64,000 nucleotides of DNA from Umezawaea endophytica (GTDB lineage: Bacteria > Actinomycetota > Actinomycetes > Mycobacteriales > Pseudonocardiaceae): contig NZ_JANYMP010000013.1 in assembly GCF_025061645.1 (NCBI RefSeq), forward strand, positions 62,001 to 126,000, given 5' to 3'. Position numbers and translations under genes: made by a program. Numbering within the stretch: position 1 is the first letter of the stretch; each line of letters opens with the position of its first letter. The notes beneath the pieces were generated by a model that was not told the origin of the DNA, ran no database searches, and worked only from the letters and a program-made list of their open reading frames with translations. Shown piece after piece: positions 8,001 to 16,469 of this stretch.

Positions 8001-9845
8001 GCGGGCGTCGCGGCCGAGTCGAAGCCCGCGGGTCGCGCGCTGCCCGAGTCGTCCACCCCGGACTGGTTCGACCACCTGCCGCACCTCGGCGCGCTGGCCC
8101 ACCGCGCGGCGTCGCCGCTCGTGCCGGAGGAGCACCGCACCGCGCTGGTGCTGCTGCTCCGGTCGCTCGCCGAGAGCGGCCTCGCCGACGGCACGGGCCA
8201 GTGGCGCACCGTCGGCGTGGTCGTGCCGAACGGCTCCGCCAAGCCGCTGCACCGCGTGGTGCCGGTGAGCGACGGGTTCATCGCCGTGTTCGAGGAGAAC
8301 TGGCGGCACTCCCAGCACAACCTGTTCGACGGTGTCCAGTTCAGCCGGACGCCGGGCAAGTTCGCCCTGCCGGACGGCTGGTTGCTGGAGACGTCGGAGG
8401 AGGTGCGCTCGCCGTTCGACACCGAGCGGATCACCCGGTTCCTGGAGGTGCTCGCCGAGCGCGGGCCCGCGCCGTGGTTCCCCGAGGCGGTGCCCGCGCT
8501 GGTCGAGCGCACCGGTCTGGGCAGCGCGGAGGCGACGGTGCTGCTGGCGGGGCTGCCCGGCGTCGACCGGTGGGACTCGAACTACCTCAGCACGGCCGAG
8601 CGGCGGTCGCTCGACCTGTCGGCGACCGGCGCGAAGGCCGCCAAGGAACGGCTCCGGCGGCTGGGCGGCGCCTACCGCCTCCGGCTGATCGCCGCCGCCG
8701 TGCCGGACGACCCGGCCGACCTGTGGACAACCGGCCCGGCCGTGGAGGCCGTCGCGGCGGTGTGGATCGCCGCGCACGGCGTCCGCTCGCCCGTGCCGGA
8801 CGACGTGCTGGTCGACGCCGCGAAGCTGCTGCCGCTGTCGCAGTCGGCCGAGTTCGTGACCGGTGTCGTCAACCCCGAGAGCACCACGTGGCTCACGACG
8901 GACGCCGACATGCGGCTGGACGGCACGGCCCTCCAGACCCAGCACACCGACGGGTTCACCGGGGCGACCCTCGTGGCCGTGCCGCAGGTGCTGCTGTGGC
9001 TGGCCCAGCGGCTCCCCGCGGGCTCGCCGCTGCGGGCCCGGCTGCCGGAGGCGCTGGACCTGGCCCGGCAGCGGGTCGCGAACCCGACGTTCGCCCTGGA
9101 GATGGGTAGCTGGCTGTCGCGGACCGACGTGGGCTCGCTGATCGGCGTCGAGATGCCTGACGCGGGTCAGGTCCTGCACCACCGCCCGTGGCTGACCGTG
9201 ATCGGCGTGTCGGACCAGTACTGCCGGGTCGTCGTGAGGCCCGGCCTGCTCGGCGCGGCGGACGGCGAACTGCTGGCGGCGCTGGTGGAGCTGACGTACG
9301 CGCACAACGTGTTCCAGTCCCTCCGCCTGCTGGCGGACGAGGGCCTCACCGCGGCGTGCTCCGCGACCGCGCCCGATGGCGTCGACCCGTCGACGTACTT
9401 CCAGGACCCGACGGTGTCGGTGCCCCACCTGGTGGCGGAGGCGGCGGCGAGGTTCGGCCTGGACGAGGACGCGGCGGCGCTGTACCTGCAACTGCTGGCG
9501 CTGCCCGACCCGACGGACTCGAACGTGGCGCGGTGGACCGGGTGGAAGCCCGCCAGGCTGAAGAAGGCCCGCGCCGCGCTCGGGGCGACCGACCTGGTGC
9601 TGACGGCGAAGCGCGCCAGGGCCGGGCGCTCGCTGTTCCTGCCCGGCGGGTGGCTGCCGCTCGGCTCGCCGCACCTGCCGGTCGAGTCGTGGAAGTCGCC
9701 GATGTTCGGCTTCACCACGAACCACCCCAACGGGCTGATCGCGCCCCGCGAACCCGTCGCCGCCCTGTTCGCCCGCGCGTGGCAGCGCGTGCTCGACGGC
9801 GACGCCCCCGCCTACGAAGAGCTCAAGACCGGAGGACGCAGGTGA
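5010..9845 (+). CDS. Very large uncharacterised protein of a MoxR-vWA operon (yehI-position)
   Basis: A 1611-residue protein starting at ATG 5010 inside the previous stop. There is no signal peptide or membrane segment, so it is cytosolic. Around residues 130-165 is a TPR-like helical stretch (AGRIFLEHGNPTYAASMFGK). The central part, about 540-830, is rich in Trp, Gly and short strands and could be a propeller-like domain. No catalytic motif was seen. In position and size it corresponds to the giant protein next to MoxR in yeh-type loci, for example the DUF4132 protein YehI of E. coli, but I could not see a clear DUF4132 signature, so the homology is an inference from order. It overlaps the moxR gene by 4 bp. 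Confidence 0.85.
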   Translation: MSKALIAAGAVLPGTRAAGEDRDTITARHYTHPGLGDRVVVRLVPAVLGRAEDLTSEYLGFGAPVRTAEVGTGRRSALGFPAWALVNDPANAHHALNLVKDVERLARTARSRAGAAKDGFTSLGVMLGRSAPHFLPTFYEQAGRIFLEHGNPTYAASMFGKAREAEEVHDLKVDPERTRDVFLEFAFAGALTAKALSAHAKGLARKHDGGSAYELFLTLCVERTRGGLPPYTGMPEDLRRLAKVAKLDVAAEDERLLRAILDSSAVNRAGVGFWKSYRDALISLAKRDTEIRHLLLTFVPASASALDTWFGILEACGATSGLTGPAGEVPTVPAQWLSSVLAVRASEWRSVGRSTVLLDLVEAMAGRLAADAVPVAALRGWRQGELDVLDLLAAHDVPLGAPDRDDQQYDVSGWLSDDLPGRRDLTALAASEAFCPGLGGGVVAHLRSSARHGVADTEVLLGVLAVPGLRTALRHWVAGSAAKIAATGLPGLAHTLEALSVVRLPEAFADVPEAAETIAATDVAAALHTTLRTGLFDEIGWPALEEAYAKLSSAGNKDDGITVCGEGWPALVLSRGGTFIVVGPDGILAEHVSRVPADTKVTWSSTPVASWFDGVLLVRWRTSEGERAYWSDAPERIFAPTSEYRGYYNNDVDAPSIALPDGARFSGQRAVHRGDTQIPNPVKAFGDGVTVWTGARQNQKWWWHEVDPATGELGRASLPRFLEEFTEDGTKLALQTCDLRPAAAGTESSPLGAANGLHGWRMRVEADGSALGEGIDGRRVRLPKLTGYPQGIIGLPGGGRLVFSESYRSVDLRDDTGLLLGNLNTRESHAPYAAGTPFLVPAAWWHSFKVRDEAGSTALRGITRRAVDDVLAVALAELGREDHKERSLRGRLSSLLRGERDDLARAVVKALPGLTHPGLIAGVLDVVRRAAKQLHTFRSFGEVAAAAKTVDLAALAPTGPVVTEEDLNSALGWFGGYRSGNNHGAKATALPELVSALAGVAAESKPAGRALPESSTPDWFDHLPHLGALAHRAASPLVPEEHRTALVLLLRSLAESGLADGTGQWRTVGVVVPNGSAKPLHRVVPVSDGFIAVFEENWRHSQHNLFDGVQFSRTPGKFALPDGWLLETSEEVRSPFDTERITRFLEVLAERGPAPWFPEAVPALVERTGLGSAEATVLLAGLPGVDRWDSNYLSTAERRSLDLSATGAKAAKERLRRLGGAYRLRLIAAAVPDDPADLWTTGPAVEAVAAVWIAAHGVRSPVPDDVLVDAAKLLPLSQSAEFVTGVVNPESTTWLTTDADMRLDGTALQTQHTDGFTGATLVAVPQVLLWLAQRLPAGSPLRARLPEALDLARQRVANPTFALEMGSWLSRTDVGSLIGVEMPDAGQVLHHRPWLTVIGVSDQYCRVVVRPGLLGAADGELLAALVELTYAHNVFQSLRLLADEGLTAACSATAPDGVDPSTYFQDPTVSVPHLVAEAAARFGLDEDAAALYLQLLALPDPTDSNVARWTGWKPARLKKARAALGATDLVLTAKRARAGRSLFLPGGWLPLGSPHLPVESWKSPMFGFTTNHPNGLIAPREPVAALFARAWQRVLDGDAPAYEELKTGGRR

Positions 9846-10993
9846 CCGCCGTCGCCCCCAGGCAGGTAGAACCGGCCGAGGACGCCCACCACGCCGAACT
9901 GGCGTTCCTCGCCGCGTACGACGACGGTCCCCGGCCGCCCGGCTGGCGGCTCACCCCGCGCGCCGTCGTCACGTACATCGTCGGCAGCGGCGACCCGTTG
10001 GCGCTGCCCAAGGGCGTCACGGTGGACGGCGTGCCGTCGCGCATGGTGATCAGCGCGAAGTTCGTCGGGGAGCGCGCGCTCGTGGAGCGGGCCGTCGTGA
10101 CGCTCGCGGGTGAACGCGGCCTGCTGCTCGTCGGCGAGCCCGGCACCGCGAAGTCGATGCTCTCGGAACTGCTGGCCGCCGCCGTGTGCGGCAGCAGCCA
10201 GTTGGTCGTGCAGGGCACGGCGGGCACGACCGAGGACCAGTTGCGGTACGGCTGGAACTACGCGCTGCTGCTGGCCGAGGGGCCCAGTCCGCGAGCGCTG
10301 GTCCCGTCGCCCGTGCTGACCGCGATGCGCACCGGCGGGGTCGTGCGGGTGGAGGAGGTCACCCGCTGCCTGCCGGAGGTCCAGGACGCGCTGGTGTCGA
10401 TCCTGTCGGACCGGCGGATCGCCGTGCCGGAGCTGTCCGGCACCGCGGACGCCACCGTGCACGCCTCGCCCGGCTTCACCGTGATCGCGACGGCGAACCT
10501 CCGCGACCGCGGTGTCTCGGAGATGTCCGCCGCCCTCAAGCGGCGCTTCAACTTCGAGGCGGTCGGCCCGATCGGCGACCTCAGCGCCGAGATCGCCCTG
10601 GTCCGCAGGCAGGCCAGTGCGGCGCTGGACCGGGTCAAGGCCCCGTTCGCGGTGGACGACGTGGTCCTGGAGGCGCTCGTCACCGCGTTCCGCGACCTCC
10701 GCAACGGCGTCTCGGAGGAGGGCTGGGCCGTGGAGCGCCCGTCGACCGTCATGAGCACCGCCGAGGCGGTCTCGGTCGCCACGTCGCTCGGGTTGGCGAG
10801 CACCTACTTCCCCGGCGACCGCGACCCGCTCTCCCTGCTGCCGGGCCACCTGCTGGGCGTCGTCCGCAAGGACGACCCCGGCGACGCCGCGAGGCTGCTC
10901 GGCTACTGGGACGGCGCCGTCCGCCGCCGAGCCGAGTCGGGCTCCCGCACCTGGCGCCGCATGTGGGAACTCCGTGACGTCCTCGACGCCTGA
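9842..10993 (+). CDS. MoxR-family AAA+ ATPase (YehL-like)
   Basis: A 383-residue AAA+ ATPase starting at GTG 9842, overlapping the previous gene (GTGA). The Walker A motif is GEPGTAKS (about residues 98-105), the Walker B is in GVVRVEEVTR, and sensor 1 is in VIATANLRDRG. A MoxR-type lid follows. MoxR ATPases work as hexameric chaperones together with vWA proteins to remodel or activate a partner. Here the partner is probably the vWA domain of the gene at 11278. The catalytic residues look intact. Confidence 0.93.
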   Translation: MTAVAPRQVEPAEDAHHAELAFLAAYDDGPRPPGWRLTPRAVVTYIVGSGDPLALPKGVTVDGVPSRMVISAKFVGERALVERAVVTLAGERGLLLVGEPGTAKSMLSELLAAAVCGSSQLVVQGTAGTTEDQLRYGWNYALLLAEGPSPRALVPSPVLTAMRTGGVVRVEEVTRCLPEVQDALVSILSDRRIAVPELSGTADATVHASPGFTVIATANLRDRGVSEMSAALKRRFNFEAVGPIGDLSAEIALVRRQASAALDRVKAPFAVDDVVLEALVTAFRDLRNGVSEEGWAVERPSTVMSTAEAVSVATSLGLASTYFPGDRDPLSLLPGHLLGVVRKDDPGDAARLLGYWDGAVRRRAESGSRTWRRMWELRDVLDA

Positions 10994-11004
10994 CACGTCA
11001 CCGC

Positions 11005-11043
11005 TGGTGGGCGGGGGGGGGGGGCCCCCCCGCCCCCCCACCA
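11005..11043. repeat. G12-C7-G-C7 homopolymer hairpin after moxR
   Basis: Twelve bases downstream of the moxR stop is a run of twelve G (11013-11024) followed by seven C, one G and seven C, flanked by TGGTGGG and CCACCA. It can form a very stable hairpin, or a G-quadruplex on one strand. There is no T-run, so it is not a classic terminator, but it may attenuate transcription between moxR and the next gene. Long G/C runs are also error-prone in sequencing, so the exact length should be treated with care. Confidence 0.6.
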
Positions 11044-11277
11044 CGGGCCCCACCCCACTCCCCAGCACGCCCGAGGTCCCCACATGCCCTACCCGCCCGA
11101 CCCCGGCCACCACGCCCCGTCTCGCACGCGGCACACGACACCGACCCGGCCGCGATCCGGAGCCACCCGCCTGAGCATCCGGATCTTTCCCTTGCTCGAT
11201 AGCACTTCCGCGTCGTCCGACCGCTCCCGGCTCGGCTTCGTGGCCGAGCCGCTCCCCACCCAGCCCGAGGTGCTCAC

Positions 11278-14200
11278 GTGACCTCCACCCCGCTCGCCAC
11301 CGATCCCGCGGTGGTCGACCGGCTCGCCGACCACCGCGTCCCGCACCTGATCGGCGTCCGCCACCACTCCCCGGCGCTGGCCGCCCTGATGCCCGCCATG
11401 CTGGAGGCCGCCGACCCCGAGGTGCTGCTGGTCGAACTCCCGGAAGAGCTGGGGTCGTGGTTGCCCCACCTGGCCGATCCCGGTCTGACGGCGCCGGTCG
11501 CGCTGTCCGGCGCGGCCCGTGACGGTGGCAGTCTGGCGTTCTACCCGTTCGCCGACTTCTCCCCCGAACTGGCAGCGGTGCGCTGGGCGCACCGCAACGG
11601 CGTCGAGGTCCGTCCCTGCGACCTGCCGCTGGCGTTGCGCGGCACCGGTCACACCCGTGGTGGAGCCGGGCCGTCGCCGTTGACGGACGCGTTGCGCCGC
11701 ACCATCAGCGGTCGGGACGGCGAGGACCTGTGGGACCGGCTGGTGGAGGCGGCGGCGCCCGGTCAGACCGCCGAGGCCGTGCGGCGCGCGGCGCTGCTGG
11801 TCGGCTGGGCGATGCGCAGCGACGCGGCTGGTACCGCCATCGATCCGTACGACCTGCGCCGGGAAGCCTGGATGCGGCGGGCGGTCGCGCGTGTGGACGG
11901 CAGGCGCTGTGCGGCGGTGGTCGGGTCGTTCCACGCGGCCGCCCTGCTGGACGGGCCGGAGGCCGACCCGGTCGAGGAGGTCCCGACGAGCGACGACGTG
12001 GTCACCTCGCTGGTGCCGTACGGGTTCGCGCTGCTGGACGAGCGGTCCGGCTACCCGGCGGGCATCCGCGACCCCGAGTGGCAGCAGGCGGTGCTGGAGG
12101 CGGAGGGTGATCCGGCGGCCGTGGAAGCCGCCGCGGCGGCGGTGATCGTGCGGATCTGTTCCCGTGTCAGGGAACTGGGTCATCCCGCCGGTCCCGGCGA
12201 GGCCCGCGAGACGCTGCGCCTGGCCGTCGACCTGGCCCGGCTGCGCGGTCTTCCCGCTCCCGGCCGGGGTGAGGTCGTGGAAGCGGTGCAGACCGTCCTG
12301 ACGCACGCCGAACCGCTGGGCCGAGGCCGGGTCGTGGCCCGCGCGGCGGGTGACGTCCTGGTGGGCCACCGGACCGGCGTCCTGGCCCCCGGCACCCCGC
12401 GCTCGGGCCTCGCGCCCGCCGTGGAGGCGCTGTTGGCCGACCTCAGGCTCCCCGGACCGGGCAGCCGCGAACCGGCGGTGCTCAGGCTCGACCCGCTGCG
12501 GTCCACTTTGGACGCCCGCCGCGAAGTCGCGCTGCGCCAACTCTCCGTCCTCGGTGTGACGTACGCCGAGTCCACCGCGACCACGGGCGTCGGCGGCGGT
12601 GACGCGCTCACCACCCGCTGGACGGCGACGTGGACCCCGTCGACCGCCGCGACCCTGCCGGTCGCGGGCCTGTGGGGCGCGACCCTGCCGCTGGCGGCAT
12701 CGGGCAGGCTGCGCGCCCGCCGGGCCGAACGGGAGGGCAAGGGCGGTCACACGCCCGCCGACGTGCTGGCCGACCTCGCCGCCGCGGCCGGGTGCGGTCT
12801 GCCGGACCTGGTCGGCGACCTGCTGGCCGACGCCGCGACCGTGCTCCCGGCCTCCGGCACCCTGCCGGACCTGCTGGCCGCGCTGGACCTGCTCGACCGC
12901 CTGCGCGCGGGCCACCTGCCCGGCACCCCCGGCACCGTCCTGGACGCCCATCCCCTGCTGGTGCGGGAGTTGGAGACCGCGGCCGTCGCGCAGCTCGACG
13001 GCCTGGCGGGGTCCGAGAACGTCGCGGACGCGCACGCGCTGGTCGAACTGGGCCAGCGCCACGACCAGCACGGCACCGGCCTGCGGCTGGCCGCGACCCT
13101 GAAGCGGCTGGCCGACGACGCGTCGCCGCTGATCGCGGGGGCGGCGGGCGCGACGCGCGTGCTGCTCGACCTCATCCCGCCGGAGGAGCTGGGCGAACGC
13201 GTGGCGTCGTGGATCGACAACGCGACCACGCCGGACCGCCGCGGCGTCCTGCGCCAGGGCCTGACCGGTGTGCTGGCGGCAGCGGCGTCTCTCCTGGAGA
13301 CACCGGAGACCCTGGCACCGCTGCTGGACCGCGTGGAGAACCTGGCCGACCGCGGTTTCCTCGACCGGCTGCCCGCGCTGCGCGGCGCGTTCACGTCGAT
13401 CGGCCCCACCGCGCGGGCCCGTGTCCTCGCCGTGGTCGAGGAGCGCACGGGCGACCGCGTCGAGGCGACCGGCGCCCCGGACCCGGAACTGCTGGCGATG
13501 TGGCTGAACGCCGAGCACGCCGCGCTGGCCACCCTGCGCGAGCACGGGCTGAGCCGTCCGGAAAGCCCTGTCCCACAAGTGGAATCGCCGCACGACGAGC
13601 CCAAGTCCACTGTGGACAAAGCCGAGGCGGGCTCGCTCCCCGCCGCCATCCGCTGGCGGCTGGTGCTCGGCGCCCGAGGCGACCGGCCGCAGGGCGGGGC
13701 CCGGTACGCGGCGGCCCTCGACGAGCTGTATGGCCAGGACCGGGGTGAGGGCGCGCTGCGCGGTGACGCGGGCGCCGACCGCTCCGATCCCTTCCCCGAC
13801 GTGCGGGAGTGGTCGGAGGAGCTGCGCGACCTGTTCGGCGACCACGTCCGCGAGGAGGTGCTGGCGGCCGCCGCCGAGGGCGGCAGGCTGGAGGCCGCGC
13901 TGGAGATCGACCCCGGCTCGGTGCGCCCGTCCGTCGAACTCCTCCGCAGCGTCCTGTCGCTGGCGGGCGGCCTGTCCGAGGCGTCGCTGGCCCGCCTGCG
14001 CCCGCTCGTGGCGAGGCTGGTGAGGGAGCTGACCGCGCAACTCGCCACACGGGTGCGCCCGGCGCTGACCGGGATGCAACTCCCGACGCCGACCCGCAGA
14101 CCGGGCGGAAAGCTGGACCTCCCGCGCACCCTGCGGGCGAACCTCGCCACCGCCCGCCGGGACTCCACCGGCCGGGTCGTGGTCGTGCCGGAGCGGCCGG

Positions 14201-14727
14201 TGTTCCGCACCCGCGGCCGGAAGTCGAGCGACTGGCGGCTGGTGCTCGTGGTGGACGTGTCCGGCTCGATGGAGGCGTCCACGGTGTGGTCGGCGCTCAC
14301 GGCGGCGGTGTTCGCCGGGGTGCCGTCGCTGTCGACGCACTTCCTCGCGTTCTCCACCGAGGTCGTGGACCTGACGGACCGGGTGTCCGACCCGCTGTCG
14401 CTGCTGCTGGAGGTGCGGGTCGGCGGTGGCACGCACATCGCGGGCGCGCTGCGGCACGCCCGTTCCCTCGTGACCGTTCCGGAAAGGACGATGGTGGTGC
14501 TGGTCAGCGACTTCGAGGAGGGCGGCCCGCTGGCGCCGCTCGTCGCGCAGGTGCGGGAGTTGGTGACCTCGGGCGTGACGGTGCTGGGCTGCGCGAGCCT
14601 CGACGACAGCGGCAACGCCCGCTACTCGACGTCGGTCGCGGGCTCGCTGGTCGCGGCCGGGATGCCGGTGGCGGCCCTCAGCCCGCAGGCGCTGGCCCGC
14701 TGGGTGGGCGAGAAGGTGCGCGGATGA
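11278..14727 (+). CDS. DUF5682-like / vWA fusion protein (YehM + YehP-like)
   Basis: A 1149-residue protein from GTG 11278. The N-terminal part starts with the DUF5682-type pattern (HLIGVRHHSPAL, then EVLLVELPEEL at about residues 22-55). The C-terminal 190 residues are a von Willebrand A domain with an intact metal site: DVSGSMEAS near residue 991, a Thr in GGGTHIAGAL near 1051 and Asp in VSDFEEGG near 1077. In E. coli the two parts are separate genes (yehM and yehP); here they are fused in one frame. It probably binds the MoxR ATPase through the vWA domain. A 284-bp gap separates it from moxR, and it overlaps the SWIM gene by 4 bp. Confidence 0.88.
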   Translation: MTSTPLATDPAVVDRLADHRVPHLIGVRHHSPALAALMPAMLEAADPEVLLVELPEELGSWLPHLADPGLTAPVALSGAARDGGSLAFYPFADFSPELAAVRWAHRNGVEVRPCDLPLALRGTGHTRGGAGPSPLTDALRRTISGRDGEDLWDRLVEAAAPGQTAEAVRRAALLVGWAMRSDAAGTAIDPYDLRREAWMRRAVARVDGRRCAAVVGSFHAAALLDGPEADPVEEVPTSDDVVTSLVPYGFALLDERSGYPAGIRDPEWQQAVLEAEGDPAAVEAAAAAVIVRICSRVRELGHPAGPGEARETLRLAVDLARLRGLPAPGRGEVVEAVQTVLTHAEPLGRGRVVARAAGDVLVGHRTGVLAPGTPRSGLAPAVEALLADLRLPGPGSREPAVLRLDPLRSTLDARREVALRQLSVLGVTYAESTATTGVGGGDALTTRWTATWTPSTAATLPVAGLWGATLPLAASGRLRARRAEREGKGGHTPADVLADLAAAAGCGLPDLVGDLLADAATVLPASGTLPDLLAALDLLDRLRAGHLPGTPGTVLDAHPLLVRELETAAVAQLDGLAGSENVADAHALVELGQRHDQHGTGLRLAATLKRLADDASPLIAGAAGATRVLLDLIPPEELGERVASWIDNATTPDRRGVLRQGLTGVLAAAASLLETPETLAPLLDRVENLADRGFLDRLPALRGAFTSIGPTARARVLAVVEERTGDRVEATGAPDPELLAMWLNAEHAALATLREHGLSRPESPVPQVESPHDEPKSTVDKAEAGSLPAAIRWRLVLGARGDRPQGGARYAAALDELYGQDRGEGALRGDAGADRSDPFPDVREWSEELRDLFGDHVREEVLAAAAEGGRLEAALEIDPGSVRPSVELLRSVLSLAGGLSEASLARLRPLVARLVRELTAQLATRVRPALTGMQLPTPTRRPGGKLDLPRTLRANLATARRDSTGRVVVVPERPVFRTRGRKSSDWRLVLVVDVSGSMEASTVWSALTAAVFAGVPSLSTHFLAFSTEVVDLTDRVSDPLSLLLEVRVGGGTHIAGALRHARSLVTVPERTMVVLVSDFEEGGPLAPLVAQVRELVTSGVTVLGCASLDDSGNARYSTSVAGSLVAAGMPVAALSPQALARWVGEKVRG

Positions 14728-16469
14728 TCCCCGTCGCACCCGCGGTCGTGGCGGACGTGCTCGACGCGCTCCCGCCCCGCCTGCGCAAACGGGTCGACAC
14801 GGCGCTGGACCGCGCCGCCGGGTGGGAGGTGACCGTCGACGGCGACACGGCCACCGCCGTGCTCGACGGCGACACGACCCTCACCTGGACGCTGCACGGC
14901 GGCGCCCTCACCTCGGCGGCCGACCTGGTGTGCAGTTGCCTGCTCGCGCCGAAGTGCCTGCACCGCGGCATCGCCGTCGCCGCGGCCGACATCGCCGAAG
15001 AAGGCGTCAGCGAGGAGACCACCGCCGAAGGGGGCGCTCAGGAGACCACCGTCGTCGTCGCCCCGACGGCGGAGGTCCGCGAGGACGAGCGCACGGCCGC
15101 GACCGCGCTGTGGAACGCGTGCTCGACGGTGCTGCGCAGCGGCGCGACCGGCAGCGGCGCCGTCGTGCGGGCCGAACTCCTGCGGGCGGTGCACGTCGCA
15201 CGGGTCGCGGGCCTGCACCGCGCGTCGGCGGGCGGCCTGCGCATCGCCGCCGCGCTCGCCGCGGCCCGCGCGGGCGACTCGTCGTTCGACCGCGAGGTGC
15301 TCACCGCCGAACTGGTCGACCTCCTGCTGCTGTGCCACGACCTGCGCGCGGGCACGGCCACGGCGGACCCGGCCGAACTGCGCGGCACGGCCCGCCGCGA
15401 GTACTCCCCCGTCGGCGCGTTGCGCCTGTACGGCCTGTGCACCGAGACCGTCCTGACCACGTCCGGCTACAGCGGTGTCGTCACGCACCTCGTGGACGAC
15501 TCGGGGGTGCTCTGGACCGTCCCGGCGATCATGCCGGGCGGCTCGGAGCGGATCGCCGCCGCCGCGAGCGGGGCCGTGGCGATCGGCGAGTCCGGTCTCA
15601 GCCAGCGCGACCTCGGCCGAGGGGGGCTCCTGCTGTCCGGCGGGACGGCGTCACCGGACCGCAGGCTCGGCGCGGGCAAGGCCGTGCGGGCGGTCGCCGC
15701 GTCCGGCACGCCGTGGACCAGCGCACCGCTGGCGCCCCTGTGGGCGCAGCCGCTGGCCGAGCAGGTGGCCCGCGCGTTCCACGCCGACACCAGACCCGCG
15801 ACGCACCGCCCGGCGGGCGCCGACCTGGTGTTCCTCGACGGTGCCGTGCAGGGCGCCGCCAGTGGCGCGCTGCGCGTGACCAGCGGGAACGCCCACCTGG
15901 ACCTGGTCGGCGATGGCAGCCGGGCGCGGGAGAACCTGCGGGTGCTCGCGGGCGCGGGCGGCCTGCGGCTCCAGGTCGTCGCCCGGCTCCTCCCGGACCG
16001 GCCCGGCACGGCCGTGGCGCTGGCGGTCTCCGGCGAGGACCTGGCGCTGCCCGCCGACCTGCGCCACCACGTGGACCTGGGGCTGGACCGGATCCAGCGC
16101 TCGCACGTGGCGGGCGACAGCACCCGCGAACTGCCTCAACGCCCGGAGCCGACCGGCCGGGTCCCGCAGCCGGTCCGGCCGCTGGAGAACGTGCTGCACC
16201 GGGTGGCGCTCGGCGGTCGCGCCGTGGCCGCCATCGCGTCGGCGAACCGCGACGTGGCGACCCTGACCCGCACCGGCCTCACCACCACCGCGGGCCTCCT
16301 CGCCGACCTGGCGGGCACGTCCCGCGACCGGGAACGCGACGCGTTCGGCCGGGTCATCCGCGACGCGGGCGACGCCTTCCCGTTCGCCTGGCTACGGGCG
16401 GGCGTCCACGTCCGCGAGTTCACCAGGGCCGCCGCCCGCCACGCCTGGCTGGAGGTGGTCGGCTCCTGA
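14724..16469 (+). CDS. SWIM zinc-finger protein (YehQ-like)
   Basis: A 581-residue protein starting at ATG 14724 within the preceding stop. Near residue 70 is a zinc-finger pattern CSCLLAPKCLH, close to the SWIM consensus CxCx(n)CxH although the middle spacer is only five residues. SWIM fingers bind nucleic acid or protein partners. The rest is an Ala/Leu-rich helical chain with no known catalytic motif. A SWIM protein as the last gene after MoxR and vWA matches the yehL-yehM-yehP-yehQ order. Its 3' end overlaps the convergent gene at 16392 by 78 bp. Confidence 0.87.
   Translation: MIPVAPAVVADVLDALPPRLRKRVDTALDRAAGWEVTVDGDTATAVLDGDTTLTWTLHGGALTSAADLVCSCLLAPKCLHRGIAVAAADIAEEGVSEETTAEGGAQETTVVVAPTAEVREDERTAATALWNACSTVLRSGATGSGAVVRAELLRAVHVARVAGLHRASAGGLRIAAALAAARAGDSSFDREVLTAELVDLLLLCHDLRAGTATADPAELRGTARREYSPVGALRLYGLCTETVLTTSGYSGVVTHLVDDSGVLWTVPAIMPGGSERIAAAASGAVAIGESGLSQRDLGRGGLLLSGGTASPDRRLGAGKAVRAVAASGTPWTSAPLAPLWAQPLAEQVARAFHADTRPATHRPAGADLVFLDGAVQGAASGALRVTSGNAHLDLVGDGSRARENLRVLAGAGGLRLQVVARLLPDRPGTAVALAVSGEDLALPADLRHHVDLGLDRIQRSHVAGDSTRELPQRPEPTGRVPQPVRPLENVLHRVALGGRAVAAIASANRDVATLTRTGLTTTAGLLADLAGTSRDRERDAFGRVIRDAGDAFPFAWLRAGVHVREFTRAAARHAWLEVVGS

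Noticed and set aside
4848-9725. Open frame of about 1625 codons on the minus strand
   Set aside because: It lies opposite the large plus-strand gene of the MoxR locus, is Arg/Gly/Gln-rich with no domain, and results from high third-position G+C.
11084-11281. 65-codon ORF overlapping the start of the DUF5682-vWA gene
   Set aside because: Pro/Arg/Thr-rich with no ribosome site and no conserved look, although its 4-bp overlap with the next start is suggestive.
13604-13618. Second copy of GTCCACTGTGGAC
   Set aside because: It is inside a coding sequence and the 13-mer is made of common codons; no evidence for a shared regulator.
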